The notes: a model not told the origin generated them from the sequence alone. DNA of 64,000 nt from Treponema berlinense (GCF_900167025.1 NZ_FUXC01000005.1:62001-126000); one strand, 5' to 3'; shown: positions 43,168-52,007, counted from the stretch's first letter. Program-made: numbers and translations.

Positions 43168-44238
43168 ATGTATTTTAGGCAAATGCTTGAACCGCCTCCT
43201 GCGCTTGTAAAAAATGGACACGCGCTTTTCGGAACTTTTGCGGGGCATGTTTCTCAACTAGACATTCGTGGATTGCACTCGCCGTTCGGTGGAGTTCCTC
43301 TTCCTGTATTCATTTCAAATTTCCGTATAAAAAGCTCACTTCTTTTTAATTTTAATGCCGGGTCTTATCAGGGACTGATCAGTTTTTTTGACAATAAAAT
43401 GTTTGGTCTTGTAGAAATTGACTTATGGAATAAAGAAAACGGCCGCAAATATGTTTACAGAAATTTGATGGGACCAAGACACCGTTTTATTCCTCATAAT
43501 CTTGAACAGGGATTTTGCGCAAGTTTTAATCCGCGTCGTTATGTACGGATCAGCTGGGATCACAAACGCGATAGAATTTCGATAATATTCAACCTAAAGG
43601 GAACTTCTGGAAGTCCTTCTGTCCAGGCGGCTTTGACCGGGCATTTTTCTGACCCTGCCTCTAACGAAGTTACTCAGTGCGTTCCTTTAAAATCCAGGCG
43701 GCGCTGCTGCGCAACTTATGTAACTTCGCAAAAATTGCGTGGAACCCTTACAATCGGCAAGACAAAAAAATCTGCCGGACAGGTTATAAATGTAGAAAAC
43801 GAAACTTCTGTTTTTTCGATAAAACGCGCGTATTACGGTTACAGAACTCAGGAACAAAAAATTTTTGCTTCCGGAGATTTTAAAGGAAGAAGCATTTCTT
43901 TTGTGTTGAATAATTCTTTGGACTCTGTTTCTCTTCAGGAAGCTGTAAATCAGAATGTTTTGATGGTCGATGGAAACTGCACGACTCTTCCGCCTGTAAA
44001 AATGACACAGCCTTTTGGTGTAAACAAAAAGTGGATAATTCAAGACACAGAAAACATGGTTGACTTGACTTTTGTTCCTGTTTCTAGAATTTACCGGGAA
44101 CTGAGCCTTTTTGCTTTTAAAATCGTAGTTTTAAACCTTTATGGAAAATTTGAAGGTGTTTTTAAGACAAAAGACGGAGAAGATATAACTGTAAGCGGTT
44201 TTGGCGGACTCGCCAGAGAGCAGTTGTTGAGGGTTTGA
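43168..44238 (+). CDS. DUF2804 domain protein
   Basis: A 356-aa protein resembling the DUF2804 family, which has a predicted beta-rich fold and no known function. The frame is open further upstream (to 43084), but the promoter geometry places the start at 43168, just 6 nt after the -10. Conserved-looking parts include LVKNGHALFGTFAGHVS and YGYRTQEQKIFASGDFKGRS. No signal peptide or membrane segment. It is 2 nt upstream of the next gene and coupled to it. Confidence 0.7.
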   Translation: MYFRQMLEPPPALVKNGHALFGTFAGHVSQLDIRGLHSPFGGVPLPVFISNFRIKSSLLFNFNAGSYQGLISFFDNKMFGLVEIDLWNKENGRKYVYRNLMGPRHRFIPHNLEQGFCASFNPRRYVRISWDHKRDRISIIFNLKGTSGSPSVQAALTGHFSDPASNEVTQCVPLKSRRRCCATYVTSQKLRGTLTIGKTKKSAGQVINVENETSVFSIKRAYYGYRTQEQKIFASGDFKGRSISFVLNNSLDSVSLQEAVNQNVLMVDGNCTTLPPVKMTQPFGVNKKWIIQDTENMVDLTFVPVSRIYRELSLFAFKIVVLNLYGKFEGVFKTKDGEDITVSGFGGLAREQLLRV

Positions 44239-44240
44239 AA

Positions 44241-46310
44241 ATGAGCGATGAGTTTGGTCGGAAAAAAGTCGAACAGTCTTGGGAACCTGGAACACTCGAT
44301 GCTACAAGAAGAGCAATCGGTCCAATCGACAAGGAAGAAGCCGTCAGAATGACAAAACTTCTTGGCGGCGAAATTTTGCAGGAAAAATCGGCACCGATTG
44401 ATTATTCTGCATTTCCTCAAAAAGAAAGGCATTATTCGCACAGGGCAAATGGACGTTCGGCGGCGGATGTCGCTTCTTTGTCGGCAAATAATTCCCAGAC
44501 AAAAAATTCAAATTCATCTTCAGAACAAAAAAAAGGCGACAAATACGGATATGTTCCAAAAACAGCCCGAAAAAGAGAAGAAAACGGACTGCCGGAAATT
44601 GCTTCAAAAGAACGCGGCTTAATGGACAAACTGATGATGAGCGAAGATTACAAGATCAAGCCGAATTTTGGAATCTTTAACTTTGTCCGCTATCTTAAAA
44701 AAAACGGAACGGAACTTCTGCGTCCAGGCTACATTTCTTACGACTTGCAGAATCATCTTGACCACTACCAAAGTTTTATAACGACAGTAAAATCTTTAAT
44801 TCAAATATGCCCGGAAACTTATAAGTCAAAAATTGTCAGCAGTCAGGATGCAAAATTCAAGTTTTTGAGGACTGTCGGCGGCTGGACAATGAAAAATTTA
44901 AAGATTTTGGCGCTCGACGTTCAGGAACATCCGGAAGAAGTTACAGTTGCAATGATGCAGCCGATTGTAAAGACTGTTTACAAGGATTTGCTTAAAATTT
45001 ATTACATTGGCGAAAACGCAATTCCGCGCTTTTTTAAGGAAATCTACAGCGATTTGATGAAGTATCCAAATTCGGATCAAAAAAAGCTGATCATGCTTTC
45101 TAAGCAGGGAATTACCGAATGGCTTTATGTTTACACCCAGATTATAAAAGGAATGTATCCGCTTTTAATGCGTATGTGCAGTCCGAAATTTGAATATTTT
45201 CCGGCATTTTTTACAGAAGAAACGGCAAATATTCTTTCTTTTCTTGGAATTTCTAAATTCGACATAATTCTTCCAGAAAAAAAAGAAGATATAAAGGCGG
45301 CTCAGCAAAAGGCGGAGCAGGAACGCAAGCAAAAGGAAGAAGAACGCAAAAAAAACAATCCGGAACTTCAACGCGGAAAGCATACAGAAATCGTGGACGC
45401 CGGAATAAAGCTTCTTGAGAGACTTTTTCCAGATGCCGGATTTTCAAGGCTTGACTCAATGCCGGACTTGTATCCGTATTTTCAGCCGATTTATGAATTC
45501 CGTGACGGTTACAACCTTTTGAGCCCGCAAAATCCAATGCAGGTTGTCGTTACGCTTTTGAGGATTATCGAAGATTTGCTTCAAGGCTGCCGAAACATTG
45601 TTTTTACGGAAGAAGATGACGGATCTCAGTTCAAGTCAAATAAAAGGACGGACAAACTTTCGGTTGCCCTCAACGAATGGACAGTTTACCGTGAAGAGCT
45701 TTTTGAAAAAAAATACTGCGAGCAGCTTTGCGATTTTGTAAACCAGCAGTATTCTCAGAGCGATTTTAAAAATTCACTTTTTGGAAAAAAACTTTTAACT
45801 TCGATTTTGTGGCAGACGAAATATAACTTTTTGCCGCATTTTGAATTTGAACAGCTTTTGCTCGAAAAACCTGCAAGCGACGACAAGTATATTCCGCTCT
45901 GTCTTCGCACTGATTTTTTGCGCCAGAATTTGACCTCGCTTTCCAAGGAAATCGACAGACAGGCTGGAACAAAAGGTCTTGTTTTAGGAATTTCAAATCC
46001 CTGGGAAAAATACGAATTCGATATTCCAAATCCGGTTTCAAAAAGGCTCGATGTGCTTTTAGGCAGAAAATCTCAGGGCGAAAGCGCTGCGACAAATGCT
46101 AATTTGATAAAATATGCAATGTGCCTTGTTAGCGTTCTCGATTGGTGGATTAACAATGTTGAAAGTCCTGCATATTCTGGCGGCTCGGAAAATATTTATA
46201 GAATTTCTGAAAAAGACGGCGGTCCTGCTTTTAGCGTGCCTGTGCGCGATGACCAAAACAGACTTTTTGCAGAAAGCATAAAAAATCTTCAAAAAACAAG
46301 CAAAAACTGA
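44241..46310 (+). CDS. Large conserved-looking spirochaete protein, unknown function
   Basis: A 689-aa cytoplasmic-type protein I know of no function for. The first 140 residues are low-complexity and charged. A helical core covers about 150-345, then a Glu/Lys/Gln coiled-coil-like linker (AQQKAEQERKQKEEERKK near 357-375) and a second helical/aromatic part to the end. No signal peptide, membrane helix or catalytic motif is seen. Start 44241 with GAGGG 7 nt upstream, inside the end of the DUF2804 gene. The coiled-coil hinge suggests a structural or scaffolding role, as inference. Confidence 0.7.
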   Translation: MSDEFGRKKVEQSWEPGTLDATRRAIGPIDKEEAVRMTKLLGGEILQEKSAPIDYSAFPQKERHYSHRANGRSAADVASLSANNSQTKNSNSSSEQKKGDKYGYVPKTARKREENGLPEIASKERGLMDKLMMSEDYKIKPNFGIFNFVRYLKKNGTELLRPGYISYDLQNHLDHYQSFITTVKSLIQICPETYKSKIVSSQDAKFKFLRTVGGWTMKNLKILALDVQEHPEEVTVAMMQPIVKTVYKDLLKIYYIGENAIPRFFKEIYSDLMKYPNSDQKKLIMLSKQGITEWLYVYTQIIKGMYPLLMRMCSPKFEYFPAFFTEETANILSFLGISKFDIILPEKKEDIKAAQQKAEQERKQKEEERKKNNPELQRGKHTEIVDAGIKLLERLFPDAGFSRLDSMPDLYPYFQPIYEFRDGYNLLSPQNPMQVVVTLLRIIEDLLQGCRNIVFTEEDDGSQFKSNKRTDKLSVALNEWTVYREELFEKKYCEQLCDFVNQQYSQSDFKNSLFGKKLLTSILWQTKYNFLPHFEFEQLLLEKPASDDKYIPLCLRTDFLRQNLTSLSKEIDRQAGTKGLVLGISNPWEKYEFDIPNPVSKRLDVLLGRKSQGESAATNANLIKYAMCLVSVLDWWINNVESPAYSGGSENIYRISEKDGGPAFSVPVRDDQNRLFAESIKNLQKTSKN

Positions 46311-46315
46311 ACCAA

Positions 46316-46344
46316 TTGAACCAAAAAAATCAATTCAATATATT
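46316..46344 (+). promoter_or_regulatory. Promoter of the EamA-type gene, leaderless type
   Basis: TTGAAC (46316-46321), a 17-bp spacer and TATATT (46339-46344), 6 nt before the ATG at 46351. No Shine-Dalgarno. Confidence 0.5.
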
Positions 46345-46350
46345 TTGTAT

Positions 46351-46764
46351 ATGTGGATTTTATTTGCAGTCGGCTCATCTGTTTTTGCAGCCTTAACTTC
46401 GATTCTTGCAAAGGTTGGGATTGAAGGTGTAAGTTCAAACCTTGCAACTGCCATAAGAACATTTGTTGTGCTTTTGATGGCATGGGGAATGGTCTTTCTG
46501 ACGCACTCTCAAGACGGCATTTTCAATATTGGAAAGCGCAGCTGGATTTTTTTGATTTTATCCGGACTTGCGACCGGAGCGTCCTGGCTTTGTTATTACA
46601 AGGCTTTGAAAATTGGGGACGCGTCAAAAGTTGTTCCAATTGACAAGATGAGCACTGTTTTGACTTTAATTCTTGCTTTTGTATTTTTACACGAGCAGTT
46701 TACCTTAAAATCGCTGGTCGGCTCGATTCTTCTTGCCGCAGGAACTCTTGTGATGGTTTTGTAG
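46351..46764 (+). CDS. EamA-family single-domain membrane transporter
   Basis: A 137-aa membrane protein with five hydrophobic helices, one EamA (DMT) domain rather than the usual two; such short forms are expected to pair as dimers. Family features are the LTSILAKVGIEGVSSNLATA start and the end motif PIDKMSTVLTLILAFVFLHE. It moves small metabolites; the substrate is unknown. The start at 46351 is chosen over an in-frame TTG two codons earlier from the promoter position. Confidence 0.85.
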   Translation: MWILFAVGSSVFAALTSILAKVGIEGVSSNLATAIRTFVVLLMAWGMVFLTHSQDGIFNIGKRSWIFLILSGLATGASWLCYYKALKIGDASKVVPIDKMSTVLTLILAFVFLHEQFTLKSLVGSILLAAGTLVMVL

Positions 46765-46820
46765 ATTTTTTCTTTTTATTTTTATGAAGAATTTTGAATT
46801 GTTAAGATTTTTTGAAACAA

Positions 46821-46870
46821 AAAAAACAGTCCGGACTGCCATTTTTATGTCAACCTTGGACTGTTTTTTT
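46821..46870. terminator. Bidirectional terminator between convergent genes
   Basis: AACAGTCC and GGACTGTT form the stem, preceded by A-run and followed by T7, so it serves both the EamA gene and the opposing DUF308 gene. Confidence 0.8.
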
Positions 46871-46874
46871 ATGG

Positions 46875-47480
46875 TTAGATATTTTCAGTGTTTTCGTCAG
46901 AATCAGTTTTTTCTGAATCGTCAGGGTTTTCGGTTACGACAGAATCTGGAACAACGGTGATTGGACGGTTTCTCCACTGCAAAAATGCGCTGAAAACGCC
47001 TGCAAAGATTAAGAGCGCACCGCAGATTCCCACGATTATGCCTCCTGCCGTTTTTGAAGGAATGATAAAAAGTGCGATCGCAAGAATTACAAGAACTATG
47101 GTTTCGATTAAAGACTGTTTTATCATAATGCCGTTGCGGTGAAGTTTTAAAATTCCATAAACTTCAAGTCCTGCAGAAACGAGCAGATATCCGCCAAGCA
47201 CGTATGCCATAATTTTCCATATGATTGCCGCTGTTACAATAGGCAGAATAACAGCAACGGTTCCTACAACAATGCTTAAAATTCCGCGGATTGTCATCAT
47301 AAGGCGATAATCCGGATCCAAAACAAGGTTTCTGGTTGCAACCATTATAAAAACGCCGTCAATAACAGAAGCAATCCCAAGCATAATTACTGCAAAGGCA
47401 ATAAAAGTCTGCGGACTTAGCAGCATTAAAAGTCCGATAACAGCAACTAAAATCGATAATATAAATTTATTTTTATCCAT
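46875..47480 (-). CDS. HdeD/DUF308-family membrane protein
   Basis: A 201-aa membrane protein with six helices in three pairs and an acidic cytoplasmic or periplasmic tail (NPDDSEKTDSDENTE). The helix-pair repeat with SPQTFIAFAVIMLGIASVIDG matches the HdeD/DUF308 family, associated with acid stress in enteric bacteria but of unknown mechanism. The ATG has no Shine-Dalgarno; TATATT ends 7-8 nt upstream, again a near-leaderless layout. Confidence 0.85.
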   Translation of the reverse strand: MDKNKFILSILVAVIGLLMLLSPQTFIAFAVIMLGIASVIDGVFIMVATRNLVLDPDYRLMMTIRGILSIVVGTVAVILPIVTAAIIWKIMAYVLGGYLLVSAGLEVYGILKLHRNGIMIKQSLIETIVLVILAIALFIIPSKTAGGIIVGICGALLIFAGVFSAFLQWRNRPITVVPDSVVTENPDDSEKTDSDENTENI

Positions 47481-47648
47481 AGTTTAAAATATAATCATAC
47501 AGTCGGGTTTTAGTCTATAAAAAATCGGATTAAACTAAAAAATGGCATGCTTATTTTAAAAAACAAGCTTTTGATTACAATTTTCTTTATTTTTAATCAA
47601 TGCGCCTAAAAATTCCTTAAAAAATTAGAAAAAAATGCTTTTGTGTGC

Positions 47649-47677
47649 TTGACACAAATATTTAAAAAATATATCTT
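47649..47677 (+). promoter_or_regulatory. Promoter of the tRNA cluster
   Basis: A near-consensus TTGACA (47649-47654), 17-bp spacer and TATCTT (47672-47677), 15 nt before the first tRNA. Confidence 0.85.
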
Positions 47678-47692
47678 AATAGAGCATCAACT

Positions 47693-47777
47693 GGAGCGAT
47701 GGCCGAGCGGTCGAAGGCGGCGGTCTTGAAAACCGTTATACAGCAATGTATCGGGGGTTCGAATCCCTCTCGCTCCG
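47693..47777 (+). tRNA. tRNA-Ser (anticodon TGA)
   Basis: 85-nt class II tRNA with long variable arm. Acceptor stem GGAGCGA/TCGCTCC, anticodon loop CTTGAAA (TGA at 47727-47729), T-loop GTTCGAATC. No encoded CCA. Confidence 0.97.
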
Positions 47778-47795
47778 TTTCTTTTGATGACGCCT

Positions 47796-47880
47796 GGAGG
47801 CGTGGTAGAGCGGTAATACAACGGATTGCTAATCCGTCAGTTCCTTACGGGCTGGGCAGGTTCAACTCCTGTCGCCTCCG
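47796..47880 (+). tRNA. tRNA-Ser (anticodon GCT)
   Basis: 85-nt class II tRNA. Acceptor GGAGGCG/CGCCTCC, anticodon arm CGGATTGCTAATCCG (GCT at 47828-47830), long variable arm and T-loop GTTCAACTC. No encoded CCA. Confidence 0.97.
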
Positions 47881-47919
47881 AGAAACGAACGCTTCCTTCA
47901 AAGTGTTGTTAAACTGTTT

Positions 47920-47994
47920 GAGATTGTAGCTCAGTTGGATTAGAGCGCCACCCTGCGGAGGTGGAGGTCGCACGTTCGAATCGTGTCAGTCTCA
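47920..47994 (+). tRNA. tRNA-Arg (anticodon GCG)
   Basis: 75-nt tRNA. Acceptor GAGATTG/CAGTCTC, D-arm GCTC/GAGC, anticodon stem CCACC/GGTGG around loop CTGCGGA, so the anticodon is GCG (reads CGC). T-arm GTTCGAATC. Most bacteria use an A34 (inosine) arginine tRNA for CGN codons. Confidence 0.93.
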
Positions 47995-48004
47995 CGAAAA
48001 TTGC

Positions 48005-48029
48005 ACCGGTCAAAAGACCGGTTTTTTTT
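48005..48029 (+). terminator. Terminator of the tRNA cluster
   Basis: ACCGGTC-AAAA-GACCGGT followed by eight T. Confidence 0.95.
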
Positions 48030-48141
48030 ATGCCTGTCTTTGTTTTTTTTTCAGTTTTTTATTCAATCAATTCATAAAATTCAATTCAGAAAATTCGCGA
48101 TAAATAAAATGTTCTTTGCTTGATATTTTTTTTATTTTTTC

Positions 48142-48266
48142 TTGAAAAACTTTTTTCATTTCGCTAATATTCCTGCATAAATTTATTTAATTTGGCAAAG
48201 AAGCCGTAAGAATCTTGTAAGGAGCAGTTATTCTGCTTGTTACAGCATTTTTACGGCTTTTTTTTT
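48142..48266 (+). promoter_or_regulatory. Promoter and structured leader with terminator before the YkgJ-type gene
   Basis: TTGAAA (48142-48147), 17 bp and TATTAG-strand-consistent TAATAT (48165-48170) predict a start near 48177. The leader then forms an outer stem AAGCCGTAA/TTACGGCTT (48201-48209 with 48251-48259) around an inner hairpin GTAAGGAGCAG/CTGCTTGTTAC, and ends in a T-run at 48266, 13 nt before the gene. It is either an attenuator/riboswitch-like leader or a small RNA. Confidence 0.55.
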
Positions 48267-48279
48267 ATGGGTAAAAAAA

Positions 48280-48924
48280 ATGATGGTTGAAAAAATTTTG
48301 AATCAACTGAAAGGAACAAACGAAGCGGAAATTATTTTGCAGATGGAAAATGCTTACAGTAAGATTGCCATCGAACAGAATAAATGGTACGAAAAATCTT
48401 CTTTTACCTGTACGAGCGGTTGCGGTGAGTGCTGCCGGAATTTTGAGCCGGATTTGCTTGAGTGTGAAGCTCTGTACATGGCGGCCTGGCTTATGGAAAA
48501 TCAGCCGGAAATTGTAAATAAAATTGCAGAGGGAAATTTTCCGTTTGAAAAAAACAAGGGCTGTCCGTTTTGGAATGAACATAATTCATATCATTGTACG
48601 ATTTACGGTGGCCGTTCCTGCATTTGCCGTCTGTTTGGCGGTTGTGGAAGCCGCTCTAAAAACGGCAAGATTATGTTTAAACCGTGCAAATTTTACCCGA
48701 CAGAAAAACTGTCTCAGTTTAAAACGCCTCTTGCGCATAAAAATTATATGCAGGAAGAAATTTTGAATATTTTTGGAACTGTTCCTCCTGTTATGAGCGA
48801 TTTAATGGAAGAAGTTGAGAATTTAAATCCGCAGGATAAACGTACAAAACTGATTCGCGACAGTCTTCCCGAAACCGTCCGCCGCCTAAAATGGATTATT
48901 TCGATGAACGGTCAGGCTCAGTGA
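48280..48924 (+). CDS. YkgJ-family cysteine-cluster protein
   Basis: A 214-aa cytoplasmic protein with a Zn/Fe-chelating cysteine cluster: CTSGCGECC near residue 44, CPFW near 95, then CTIYGGRSCICRLFGGCG and KPCKFYP. The pattern is that of YkgJ/UPF0153 proteins, of uncertain function (metal binding is inferred from the motif). No Shine-Dalgarno is present; the ATG follows a terminator-like hairpin. Confidence 0.85.
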   Translation: MMVEKILNQLKGTNEAEIILQMENAYSKIAIEQNKWYEKSSFTCTSGCGECCRNFEPDLLECEALYMAAWLMENQPEIVNKIAEGNFPFEKNKGCPFWNEHNSYHCTIYGGRSCICRLFGGCGSRSKNGKIMFKPCKFYPTEKLSQFKTPLAHKNYMQEEILNIFGTVPPVMSDLMEEVENLNPQDKRTKLIRDSLPETVRRLKWIISMNGQAQ

Positions 48925-49081
48925 CGGTTTTTTGTTTTTTTTAATTTGAATTCAATTCATTTTTTTGTTTCTTCTCTTAATTATACGTTTTAAGTTTGAG
49001 ACCGGTTCTTTTTCTATTTTCAAAAGCAGTTATTTTTTATATCCTGTATACAGTTGTTTAGAAAAAATATATGGAGTTTTT

Positions 49082-49324
49082 ATGGAAAAAAAGGAAGGAA
49101 TTCTGGTTTTTAACGAATTTGACGGAAAATTTGCAATTGCAAAGGACGAACAGAGTTTTCCTTTTACAAACATTGAATTTGGCGACAATTTTGAAGTAAA
49201 GATTGGCGATGAATGGGTTTCGACAAGTTTGCAAATTTCAAACGACGAAAAAGGTAATCTGGTCTTTAAGCTTAAAGGAATAGATTACGAAGGCGACCTG
49301 ACTGGTTTTGACGCCAGAATATAA
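49082..49324 (+). CDS. DUF5348-like small protein
   Basis: An 80-aa protein. Start 49082 has GGAG 6 nt upstream; the longer frame has no ribosome site. The pattern FAIAKDEQSFPFTNIEFGDN, FEVKIGDEWVST and a terminal ISNDEKGNLVFKLKG strand resembles DUF5348 proteins, which are short, beta-rich and of unknown function. Confidence 0.55.
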   Translation: MEKKEGILVFNEFDGKFAIAKDEQSFPFTNIEFGDNFEVKIGDEWVSTSLQISNDEKGNLVFKLKGIDYEGDLTGFDARI

Positions 49325-49359
49325 CATCACATTTTTTAGGTTTATAAAATTTTTTAACT

Positions 49360-50742
49360 ATGACACTTTTAAATTCTTCTAATTCTCTCAAAAAAAATCA
49401 CCTTAAGGGTTTTTATAAAATTCTCTTTTCAATCGCAATTCCGATTATTTTGCAGAACCTTTTGCAGACTTTCGTCAATATGATGGATACTGTAATGGTC
49501 GGACGGCTTGGTTCTGTCGAAATTGCTGCTGTTGGACTTGGAAACCAGATTTTCTTTATTTTGAATATGGTTGTTTTTGGCGTTTCTTCCGGCTGCTCAA
49601 TCTTTATTTCGCAGTTTTGGGGACAGGAAGATTTTAAAGGAATCCGCAAGACTTTTGGAATTATGCTGATTGTCTGCGTTTTCGTTTCGCTGGCTTTTAC
49701 CGTTGCTGGAATTTTTAAGCCTGAATTTTTAATCGGGCTTTACACAAGAGATTCTGTTGTTATTCAAAAAGCTTCTGAATATCTTAGAATTGTTGCCCTG
49801 AGTTATCCGCTTATGGCTGTCTCGTTTGCCTGCCAAATGGCGTACCGCAGCACGGAGCATGTAATCTTGCCAATGACGACAACCGCGATTTCTTTTGTTT
49901 TGAATGTTGCCGGAAACGCGATTTTTATTTTTGGTGTTGAAAGCCTTGGTATTCCTCAGATGGGAGTTGCCGGCGCTGCTCTTGCAACTTTGCTTTCCAG
50001 AACTGTTGAATTTTTTATTACGGTTTTTTATGGCCGCATAAAGAAATTTGAGGCGATTGGTTCTTTTAAGGAAATGACTTCGTTTACAAAAGGTTTTCTG
50101 CTTAAACTTTTAAAAGTCGGCTTGCCTGTAATTTTTAGCGAGACTTTGTGGGGACTTGGAATTTCCACTCAGAATTCAATTTTTGCTCATACTGGAACTG
50201 ATTCTTTTGCGGCGTTCAGCATTACAAACACGATTAGCCAGTTAACCTGGGTTGTTTTTATTGGAATGGGAAATGCCGCGGCGATTATTCTCGGTAAAAA
50301 AATCGGTGCCGGCGAAAAAGAAAGCGTGATCGCCTTTACGCACAGATTTTGCTGGTTCTTCCCGATTTTGGGATTTGTAATCGGACTTTTTTTAATTCCG
50401 CTGAGCTATTTAATTCCATTTATCTTTAACGTTGATGCGCATATTGTAAAAATTGCACAATCCATGCTCTTTGCCCTCGTATTTTTGTATCCGTGGCGGG
50501 CTTTTAATATGCTTTTAATTGTCGGAATCTGCCGTTCTGGCGGAGATACGATTTTTGGAACCTTGATTGATAATGGCTGGATGTGGGCTTTTGCTATTCC
50601 TCTCGGTTATATTGCTTCGTTTAAGCTTGGACTGCAACCTTACCAGATTTTGCTTTGTCTGGAAACCGAACAGATTTTAAAAACTGTCTGCGGAATCTGG
50701 AGAATAAAATCCGGTAAATGGCTGCATAAAATTACCGGGTAG
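49360..50742 (+). CDS. MATE-family multidrug efflux transporter
   Basis: A 460-aa membrane protein with twelve helices in two related halves. MATE features: ILFSIAIPIILQNLLQTFVN at the start, MMDTVMVGRLGSVEIAAVG, and the second-half counterpart FSETLWGLGISTQNSIFAH. It exports cationic drugs or metabolites using Na+ or H+. No Shine-Dalgarno; TAAAAT ends 9 nt before the ATG, with the same spacing to an ACTATG start as in tex. Confidence 0.93.
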   Translation: MTLLNSSNSLKKNHLKGFYKILFSIAIPIILQNLLQTFVNMMDTVMVGRLGSVEIAAVGLGNQIFFILNMVVFGVSSGCSIFISQFWGQEDFKGIRKTFGIMLIVCVFVSLAFTVAGIFKPEFLIGLYTRDSVVIQKASEYLRIVALSYPLMAVSFACQMAYRSTEHVILPMTTTAISFVLNVAGNAIFIFGVESLGIPQMGVAGAALATLLSRTVEFFITVFYGRIKKFEAIGSFKEMTSFTKGFLLKLLKVGLPVIFSETLWGLGISTQNSIFAHTGTDSFAAFSITNTISQLTWVVFIGMGNAAAIILGKKIGAGEKESVIAFTHRFCWFFPILGFVIGLFLIPLSYLIPFIFNVDAHIVKIAQSMLFALVFLYPWRAFNMLLIVGICRSGGDTIFGTLIDNGWMWAFAIPLGYIASFKLGLQPYQILLCLETEQILKTVCGIWRIKSGKWLHKITG

Positions 50743-50743
50743 T

Positions 50744-51085
50744 TTAGAAATTTCCGCCGTTCCAGCCCCAGTTTTTGTAGCCGCTGTAGGTGATGTAGAT
50801 TTTGTCGCCGGGAATTCCGAGTTCTTTTTCAAAAATTTCGCAAAGTTTGCCACTCATTTTTGAACTTGACTGCGAATCTATATCGCCCAAAACTTCGACA
50901 GAAATAAAAGCGCCTTTTTCGAGTTTTTTTCCGCCAAAATAAAGGTCATAATTGTCTTCAAAACCGAGCATAAGGTAGCTTTCTGGTTTTCCGAGAATTG
51001 CAACGGCTTTTCCGAGCTCTGCTTTTAAAATGTCGCGTTTTTCCTGTGGAAGAGAAACTGTCACTTTTGAATTTATCATTGGCAT
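50744..51085 (-). CDS. MIF-like tautomerase
   Basis: A 113-aa macrophage-migration-inhibitory-factor-family protein. The start at 51085 follows GGAGG; it begins M-P, giving the catalytic N-terminal Pro after Met removal. The motif PESYLMLGFEDNYDLYFGG and the trimer-forming C-terminus fit. Bacterial relatives are tautomerases of unclear physiological substrate. It is convergent with the MATE gene with a 1-nt gap. Confidence 0.88.
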   Translation of the reverse strand: MPMINSKVTVSLPQEKRDILKAELGKAVAILGKPESYLMLGFEDNYDLYFGGKKLEKGAFISVEVLGDIDSQSSSKMSGKLCEIFEKELGIPGDKIYITYSGYKNWGWNGGNF

Positions 51086-51218
51086 AAAATGCACCTCCAG
51101 TTTTTTGTTAGTACGCACATTGTATTTTAATTTTTGGCGAAAAATCAACTGAATATGTTATAATGTGAATGCTTATGCGGATTTTGCATGGCGATTTTTA
51201 TTTTTAAGAGGAAAATTT

Positions 51219-52007
51219 ATGGTTGATTATGCTGAAGGTTCTGGAAAACAGTACCATACAGGCGTCGGACCTGAAGATATTGGAAAATATGTAATTTTGC
51301 CGGGCGATCCTAAGCGGTGTGCAAAGATTGCCTCTCATTTTGACAATCCTCGTCTTGTTGCGGATGTGCGCGAATACACGACTTATACAGGAACACTCGA
51401 AGGCGTAAAGGTAAGCGTTACTTCGACAGGAATTGGCGGCCCTTCTGCGGCTATTGCAATTGAAGAACTTTCAAAATGCGGAGCGCATACTTTTTTAAGA
51501 ACTGGCACTTGCGGTGGAATGCAGGAAAATGTTTTGAGCGGCGACATTGTGATTGCAACTGGAGCAATAAGAATGGAAGGCACAAGCCGTGAATTTGCTC
51601 CGATTGAGTATCCGGCAGTTCCGGACATTGAATGTGTAAATGCTCTGATTAAGGCTGCAAAGGACAAAAATATTTCTTATCACGCAGGTGTTGTTCAGTG
51701 CAAGGATTCGTTTTTTGGGCAGCATGAGCCGGAAGTTATGCCTGTAAGCTATGAACTTGAAAATAAATGGCAAGCCTGGCTTAGAATGGGCTGTCTTGCA
51801 AGCGAAATGGAAAGCGCCGCTCTTTTTATTGCAGGAAGTTTTTTGCGGGTAAGGGTTGGTTCGTGCTTTTTGGTTGTTGCAAATCAGGAAAGGGCAAAAA
51901 AAGGACTTCCAAATCCGCAGGTTCACGATACAGAGCTTTCTGTAAGAGTTGCTGTTGAGGGTTTACGGAATCTTATAAAAGAAGATTTGAAAAAAAACGG
52001 AAAATAA
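51219..52007 (+). CDS. Uridine phosphorylase-type nucleoside phosphorylase
   Basis: A 262-aa NP-I family phosphorylase. Start 51219 has AAGAGGA; the longer frame is unsupported. Phosphate-binding [14 protein letters not shown], the [16 protein letters not shown] segment, [11 protein letters not shown] and the nucleoside-binding [10 protein letters not shown] motif are present. It splits uridine (or related nucleosides) with phosphate for salvage. The next gene starts at the base following its stop. Confidence 0.92.
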   Translation: MVDYAEGSGKQYHTGVGPEDIGKYVILPGDPKRCAKIASHFDNPRLVADVREYTTYTGTLEGVKVSVTSTGIGGPSAAIAIEELSKCGAHTFLRTGTCGGMQENVLSGDIVIATGAIRMEGTSREFAPIEYPAVPDIECVNALIKAAKDKNISYHAGVVQCKDSFFGQHEPEVMPVSYELENKWQAWLRMGCLASEMESAALFIAGSFLRVRVGSCFLVVANQERAKKGLPNPQVHDTELSVRVAVEGLRNLIKEDLKKNGK

